From NCBI GenBank assembly GCA_049694275.1, contig JBAVQS010000298.1, forward strand, positions 1 through 10,039: a stretch of 10,039 nt of DNA, in the 5' to 3' direction. This stretch comes from JBAVQS01 sp049694275. GTDB lineage: Bacteria > Chloroflexota > Anaerolineae > UBA4142 > SHND01. This document shows positions 5,578 to 10,039 of this stretch, in pieces. Position numbers and translations under genes: made by a program. The notes under the pieces were generated by a model. The model was not told where the DNA came from and did not search any database. It saw nothing but the letters and a program-made list of their open reading frames with translations. Positions within the stretch are counted from its first letter, which is position 1. Each line of letters begins with the position of its first letter.

Positions 5578-8167
5578 TCGCGCCCCAGTCCTTCCCTTTG
5601 GGCATGATGAACAGGCACTTGCCGTCGCTGCGCGCTTCCCATAGCTCGCCGAGCGTTCGCTTTTCGATGCTGTCCTCATTCGTCCAGTCGCGCTCGCTCT
5701 TGTACTCGACGACGAGCGTCCGCCCGTCCTTGAGCTGGCAGACGAAATCGGGATAAAAGCGGTCGGTCGAGGTTTGCAGCGAGAACGCCTGGTCGGTCTT
5801 GACCGGGTTGCGGACCCAGAACTCGACGGCGGTCCAGTTGTCGATAAACTGGGCGCACTCGAACTCGTCTCCCTGCGGCTTGAGATCGCCCACCCATTTG
5901 TAATAGTGCTTGTGGAATTGATAGCTGCCTCGATAGACCTCGTGATAGGGCGGCAGACGGCTCGGGTCAAAGTGAAAGCGCAGGTCGGGCCGCACGACGA
6001 GCGGGGTGGGTGATGCGGGGAGCAAGAGGTGTTGATACGCCCGCTGGCGTGCCTGTGCACGGTGGCGCTGAATCTTGTCCTCAACCGCCGCGCGGAGCTT
6101 GTACTTGTCGTGAACCATATAGTCGAGCGTAAGCACGCGGTCGCGCTGCAAGCCCCGAATCACGCGCTCCAGGAACCGCGCCATGTCGTCCGGCTCTAGA
6201 TCCGAGTGCGGAATATTCCGCTCCAGCCAGTAGAGTAATTGTCCGGCGTTCCACGGCTCGGCGGTGAGCAGCACCATCTGCGCCTGCAGATCGGCGATAA
6301 AGCGCGTGGTCACATGCCCCTGTTCGCCAATGAGAATCTCCCCTTGCTGGCCTCCCGGCCGCTCGGCGGCAAACTCTGCCTCGGAGAGGGACACATCGAG
6401 ACCGGTAAGCGACCAGACCTCTTCGAGCAAGTGTGTGGCCTCGAACTCTTCCAGTAAATCCCCTTGCCGAATGGCGAGCACCGGCAGCGAAAAGGGCACG
6501 CCGCGCTCGGCCGGCGTGCTCGTGTCGTAAACCGCATACCCCTGTGACTCGCGAAAGGCGCGTTCGACCGCGGATTGTCCCGGCTCGCTATAAAAGCATC
6601 CGGTGAGCGCGGCCCGGTCGTTCTCGCTCATCACCCCCTGAAAGGTGAGCGTGTTCGCCGCGGCGTCAAAGGTCACACGCGCGGCCAGCGGCGGCGGGAG
6701 CTGCGAGAGGTCCGGCGCTTGGGGGACGGCGACGGTGACAGTCTGGTTGGCGAAAAGGGGCAGGTCCTCGATGGGCGGCGGCAGGCGCGTGATCAAGTCG
6801 CGCGCATCCTGCCTTTCAAAACCGCTCTCGATCAGCGCTTCGGTTAGGGCGCTCGTCGCCTGGGCAAAGGTCTGCGCGGCAAAGGCATAGGCGAGGTTCA
6901 ACTCGGGGCGCGTTTTGCGTTTGGCGTTCGGCAGCCGCATGACGCGACCGAGAATCTGCTCGACATAGGTGGCGGAGCGGAGGTCGGCGACGGTGCAGAG
7001 GACATAGGCAAAGGGGCAGTCCCACCCCTCGCGCAGCGCCTGAATAGTGATAATGTATCGAATGAGGCAGGTCGGGCTGGCGAGATGGACATTATCCAGT
7101 TCCCACTGGCTGCCGGTGGCGATAGCGATCTGGTTCTCGGGAATCCGTTCGTCGTCGAGCAGGCATTGCTTGACCACCTCGACCGTCAGCGTTGGCTCAT
7201 CCTTGCGGCGCGGCTGGGCCTGCAGGAGCATGACGGGCCGCAGATACTCCCCGGTCTCGTCACACTCGGCGCGGGCGATCTGCTCCAGGCTGCGCAGTGT
7301 GACCACCGCATCGTGCACGAGCTCTTTCCACTCGGTCCGCGTTTCGAGCCGGATGGGCATTTTGATCATGTCCTCCGCTTGCAGCTCGGCGGCGGAGACG
7401 GAATGGAGGACGTTACTCGGCTGAGTCGTGGTGTTGGGCGTGGCGGTCAGCTCGATAATACAGGCGGGATCAAAGCGCGCGAGCGTATCGAATGAGAGAG
7501 GGGTGCGGGCATTGTGCGCCTCGTCCACAATCACCACCGGGCGGCGCAGGCAGAGGACGTTGGCAAGCGACGGGATGGGCGCGCCATCGGGATAGCGTTG
7601 GAGCTTGTTCGACACGCCGGCCGACAGGTCTGTAAAATGGCCGGTCAGCGCGCCGTTCTCGTCATACACGCGCCGGCCATCGGTATCGTCCACGCGAAAC
7701 GCTTGAAGGGTCGAGACGATGATCGTGGTCTCGGTGTCGAGCGTGGGACGTTGGAGATAGAGCGCCTGATCCACGTCGAGGACGGTGACCGGGCCAAAGG
7801 TGGATTCGAGCGCCAGGCGGTAGGGATGTTCTCGATCCCGAAGCGCCTTGAGCGTCTGGTCTCGAATCGCATTCGAGGGGACGAGCCAGAGGACCAGGCA
7901 GCGGTCGGCGTGCAGCAATTCACTCGCGGCGAGGCCGATGCCGTAACAAGCCATCAGAGTCTTGCCCCCGCCGGTCGGCACGCGCAGGCAGACATAGGGA
8001 AGCTGCGGGTCAAACCCCGCGACCGGACGATAAGGAATCCCCTCGCCAAACTCTTGCAGCGTAATCTTGTAGAACGAGAGGTTCGGGTCGCCGGACCGGG
8101 CGCACTCGCGGAAATAATTTTTTAGCGTATCGAGCGCGCGCTGTTGGTAATTCTTTAAGGTGAGCAT
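5558..8167 (-). CDS. res: Type III restriction enzyme, Res subunit (helicase-nuclease)
   Basis: The ATP-dependent translocase and endonuclease subunit of a type III restriction-modification system; it acts in a complex with Mod. The protein has 869 residues and no internal break. Superfamily-2 helicase motifs in order: Walker A VPTGGGKT at 63-70, TLQAFR at 153-158, DEAH box VDEAHNA at 214-220, motif III ELTATPN at 239-245, motif V IQALREGWDCPFAYVL at 375-390, motif VI EQILGRVMRLP at 403-413. The C-terminal nuclease shows FYPDF (Pro806, Asp807) and VVEYKSE (Glu821, Lys823), the PD-ExK signature. The ATG at 8165-8167 gives the usual N-terminus (TLKNYQQRALD). No Shine-Dalgarno is visible: GCGTCAA repeats fill the upstream positions, so translation may depend on coupling with the preceding GxxExxY remnant, whose stop is 6 nt away. 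It overlaps the end of the convergent hydrolase gene by 20 nt. Confidence 0.95.
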   Translation of the reverse strand: MLTLKNYQQRALDTLKNYFRECARSGDPNLSFYKITLQEFGEGIPYRPVAGFDPQLPYVCLRVPTGGGKTLMACYGIGLAASELLHADRCLVLWLVPSNAIRDQTLKALRDREHPYRLALESTFGPVTVLDVDQALYLQRPTLDTETTIIVSTLQAFRVDDTDGRRVYDENGALTGHFTDLSAGVSNKLQRYPDGAPIPSLANVLCLRRPVVIVDEAHNARTPLSFDTLARFDPACIIELTATPNTTTQPSNVLHSVSAAELQAEDMIKMPIRLETRTEWKELVHDAVVTLRSLEQIARAECDETGEYLRPVMLLQAQPRRKDEPTLTVEVVKQCLLDDERIPENQIAIATGSQWELDNVHLASPTCLIRYIITIQALREGWDCPFAYVLCTVADLRSATYVEQILGRVMRLPNAKRKTRPELNLAYAFAAQTFAQATSALTEALIESGFERQDARDLITRLPPPIEDLPLFANQTVTVAVPQAPDLSQLPPPLAARVTFDAAANTLTFQGVMSENDRAALTGCFYSEPGQSAVERAFRESQGYAVYDTSTPAERGVPFSLPVLAIRQGDLLEEFEATHLLEEVWSLTGLDVSLSEAEFAAERPGGQQGEILIGEQGHVTTRFIADLQAQMVLLTAEPWNAGQLLYWLERNIPHSDLEPDDMARFLERVIRGLQRDRVLTLDYMVHDKYKLRAAVEDKIQRHRAQARQRAYQHLLLPASPTPLVVRPDLRFHFDPSRLPPYHEVYRGSYQFHKHYYKWVGDLKPQGDEFECAQFIDNWTAVEFWVRNPVKTDQAFSLQTSTDRFYPDFVCQLKDGRTLVVEYKSERDWTNEDSIEKRTLGELWEARSDGKCLFIMPKGKDWGAIKGKAG

Positions 8168-8170
8168 AAG

Positions 8171-8203
8171 GCGTCAATGGGCGTCAACGGAAACAGGCGT
8201 CAA
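8171..8203. repeat. Three GCGTCAA direct repeats at the res start
   Basis: GCGTCAA occurs at 8171-8177, 8181-8187 and 8197-8203; the middle copy continues as GCGTCAACGGA. The same CGTCAACGGA word forms the ends of the inverted-repeat element at 8445-8541. The cluster spans the last codons of the GxxExxY remnant and the position where a res ribosome binding site would be expected. Confidence 0.75.
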
Positions 8204-8428
8204 CCCTAAAGGGGGCTTCGCTCCGGATGGGAAACGGATAATCGGATAGTAACTATCTATGTTCAACTCATCCTCGAACGTCAACTCCGCCTGCTGAAAT
8301 CCTACAACGAGCGCCTTTTGGTAAGCCGACTCGCGATGTCCCGGCCCGATGTCATTGTGGACCTTGATGCACGCGCCAATGATCTTGTAGGTCACATCCT
8401 CATGCGGAGCAGCCTTGACCAATCCCAT
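8174..8428 (-). pseudogene. GxxExxY-family protein, C-terminally truncated remnant
   Basis: An 84-residue ORF. Residues about 9-56 are a clear GxxExxY-protein N-terminal half: DVTYKIIGACIKVHNDIGPG, then the naming signature GPGHRESAYQKAL (residues about 27-39) and AELTFEDELNI. Full-length members are about 120-130 residues and carry PD-(D/E)xK-like nuclease residues in the second half. Here that half is absent: after about residue 57 the sequence becomes unrelated (DSYYPIIRFPSGAKPPLG...) and is encoded by repeat-like DNA rich in GGATA and GCGTCAA words. The start is sound, with AAAGGA (complement of 8437-8442) 8 nt before the ATG. It lies between mod and res on the same strand, 6 nt from res. 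It is probably non-functional, unless the short product has been retained to couple translation of res. The function of intact family members is not established to my knowledge. Confidence 0.8.
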
Positions 8429-8444
8429 TGTTGCATCCTTTCGT

Positions 8445-8541
8445 CGTCAACGGATGCTTCGCAAACAGCCCTCGAAAGTGCCGAGGGTCCATAAACAGAT
8501 AGGTACATATTATCCGTTTATCTGTTTTTTATCCGTTGACG
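8445..8541. repeat. 97-bp inverted-repeat element between mod and the GxxExxY remnant
   Basis: The ends CGTCAACGGAT (8445-8455) and ATCCGTTGACG (8531-8541) are a perfect 11-bp inverted repeat. Nested inside are CCCTCG/CGAGGG (8469-8474, 8482-8487; 7-nt loop) and AAACAGATA/TATCTGTTT (8493-8501, 8519-8527; 17-nt loop). On the plus strand the last arm runs into T6, so it could act as a weak terminator in that direction. The size, clean ends and absence of coding potential suggest a MITE-like element. A degraded relative seems to lie at 8171-8250. Confidence 0.75.
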
Positions 8542-8544
8542 CCC

Positions 8545-10039
8545 CTACTCCACCTTGATCGCGTATGGAATCTGCTTGAACGTAATCCCCGCCTGCCTCA
8601 GCCGTTCTTCGCCCAGGCGGCACGACGTGCCGTATATGACCTTGGGACCGGCATGGGGCGGGAGGGCTGCGAGCACGGACCGCGTGAGCGCGTTACCCCC
8701 CTCAGGCGACCGGTCTTGAAGAATCCCGTTATAGAGGAGATAGACGCCGGTCCCGTGATGGACGCCGAGCAGCGGCGTCTTGCCGTTCGCGCGCTTGGGC
8801 AGCGGCTCGCCGGTCTCGACAAAAAAGACGTGGCGCGCGCCAACTCGTCAAATGTCACCTGCTCGCGGATGCGCCCCTCGGCGTCAAAGAGGGTTGGTCC
8901 GAGCGTGCAGTATTGGAAATCGCCCCCCAGCCCCGCGTCCGCTGCGCCGTTACTCCCCTCGATCACCCGGCGCAGGCGCTGCGCGGTAATATCGCGCGAG
9001 ATATTCGGCTCGATCTCGACGAGGATGAAACGGCGACTGCCGCCGTCCTCCCTGTTCTGCTTGAGAACCGAATGGCCGGTCGTGCCGCTTCCCGCAAACG
9101 AGTCGAGCACCAGCGAGTCTTTATCGGTGGCAAGCTGCAAGATACGCTGAATGAGGCGAGTAGGTTTGGGGGTGTTAAACACTTCTGCAGCATTGGGAAG
9201 GAGAGCCACTATTTCTTTTTTCGCTTCTTGAGTGTGCCCCACTTCGTCAAACTGCCAAATAGTCTGCGGAACTACTCCTTGCTGAACTTCAGTTAGATAA
9301 ATCTTTGGTGCGGGCACATTGTTCCCATCCTTACCCCACCATATACGTCCGTCCTTGTCTAATTCTCCAAGGCGGTCCTTCGAAATCCGCCAATACGAAC
9401 CTTTTGGCGGACCTGAAATAATACGGCCAGACGGCGTGGTGATTGAGTAAATCCCCAGGCTATAGTAGTTGCGAGCTGCCAAGTTATTTGGGCGCCACAG
9501 GCCACGAGGGTCATTATCTGGATTCTTGTAAACACGGTCTTGCTTATCGGTTCGCGGAATGAGATTCCTCTGCCATATCTCGGAATTCTTGGCATATACC
9601 AAAATGTAATCATGGCTCTCGGAAAAATGCCGCGCAGAACCCTTGGGGGCATACATCTTATGCCAAATAACAGTTGTGATAAAGTTCCTTGCCCCGAAAA
9701 TCTCATCCATGATTCCGCGCAGATTGGGAAGCTCATTGTCGTCAATGCTGATAAAGATTGAGCCATCCTCGCTCAAGAGCCGGTGCAAGAGCACGAGCCG
9801 CGGATACATCATACAGAGCCACTTGTCATGCCGGCTCAGGTCCTCCGCTTCGCCGCCGACCACCTTGCCCAGCCACTCGACGATCTGCGGCGCATTCACG
9901 TTGTCGTTATAGACCCAGTGCTCGTTGCCCGTATTGTACGGCGGATCGATAGAGATGCACTTGACCTGCCCGGCATAATACAGCAAGAGCGCCTTCAAGG
10001 CTTCGAGGTTATCCCCCTCCACCAGCAGGTTGCCGCTGT
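8545..10039 (-). CDS. mod: Type III DNA methyltransferase, Mod subunit; 5'-partial and frameshifted near the C-terminus
   Basis: A beta-class adenine/cytosine N-methyltransferase that also provides target recognition for Res. The frame is open to the right window edge; the GTG at 10020-10022 is internal (SGNLLVEGDNLEALK runs through it). Counting from that codon: catalytic motif IV ISIDPPYNTGNE with DPPY at 26-29, then SAM-binding motif I LDSFAGSGTTGH at 306-317. This IV-before-I order marks the beta class. The target-recognition region lies between, about 115-260, and is less GC-rich. The open frame continues to 8598, but after DELAR (about residue 396) it is nonsense. A shift of frame restores a typical Mod C-terminus (HVFFVETGEPLPK...LLGVHHGTGVYLLYNG...CRLGEERLRQAGITFKQ...) ending with TAG at 8545-8547. 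The break is beside a GC-dinucleotide tract (8832-8841) and a T6 run (8821-8826). It may be a real phase-off state, decay or a sequencing error. Confidence 0.9.

Noticed and set aside
8469..8487. CCCTCG/CGAGGG hairpin as a terminator for mod
   Set aside because: No T run follows on the minus strand; it is better seen as part of the inverted-repeat element.
8598..8838. The in-frame Mod C-terminal tail ending at 8598
   Set aside because: Ser/Arg/Pro-rich nonsense; the alternative frame gives a clear Mod C-terminus ending at 8545.

Overview
The window looks like chromosomal DNA of a GC-rich, free-living bacterium. A Chloroflexota (Anaerolineae-like) origin is my best guess. It rests on a CAD-like dihydroorotase, a type-2 OMP decarboxylase and intergenic spacers full of C-rich/G-rich repeats. 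No taxonomic marker is present, so this is inference.

Pyrimidine region (1-2860, minus strand). Reading in the direction of transcription, a promoter with two perfect consensus hexamers (TTGACA-16-TATAAT) is followed by a leader of about 160 nt, then pyrC, pyrB and pyrF (pyrF runs off the left edge). The leader holds a previously unlabelled 36-codon ORF with a Shine-Dalgarno sequence. Its stop codon lies in the loop of a strong intrinsic terminator just ahead of pyrC. This has the layout of the enterobacterial pyrL-pyrBI translation-coupled attenuator, but in front of a CAD-like pyrC-pyrB pair. It is the most interesting thing in the window.

Middle region (2857-5577). A 184-bp C-rich repeat with imperfect terminal inverted repeats sits between the pyr promoter and the 3' end of a CPBP-family intramembrane protease gene (minus strand). 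A repeat-bearing spacer and a good promoter (TTGACG-16-TATAAT) then lead into a two-gene plus-strand unit: a TfoX N-terminal-domain protein and an alpha/beta hydrolase. The hydrolase gene overlaps the restriction gene convergently by 20 nt.

Restriction-modification region (5558-10039, minus strand). A type III system is arranged mod - GxxExxY remnant - res. Res is intact, with helicase motifs and a C-terminal PD-ExK nuclease. Mod enters from the right edge, has the beta-class motif order (DPPY before FAGSGTTG) and is broken near its C-terminus by a frameshift beside a GC-dinucleotide tract and a T6 run. Its target-recognition region is clearly less GC-rich than its flanks. Between mod and res lies a GxxExxY-family gene whose second half is missing and replaced by repeat-derived sequence. 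An inverted-repeat element with 11-bp perfect ends lies just upstream of it.

Functionally the window joins a housekeeping biosynthetic operon to an accessory defence locus, with a small plus-strand metabolic/unknown operon between them.
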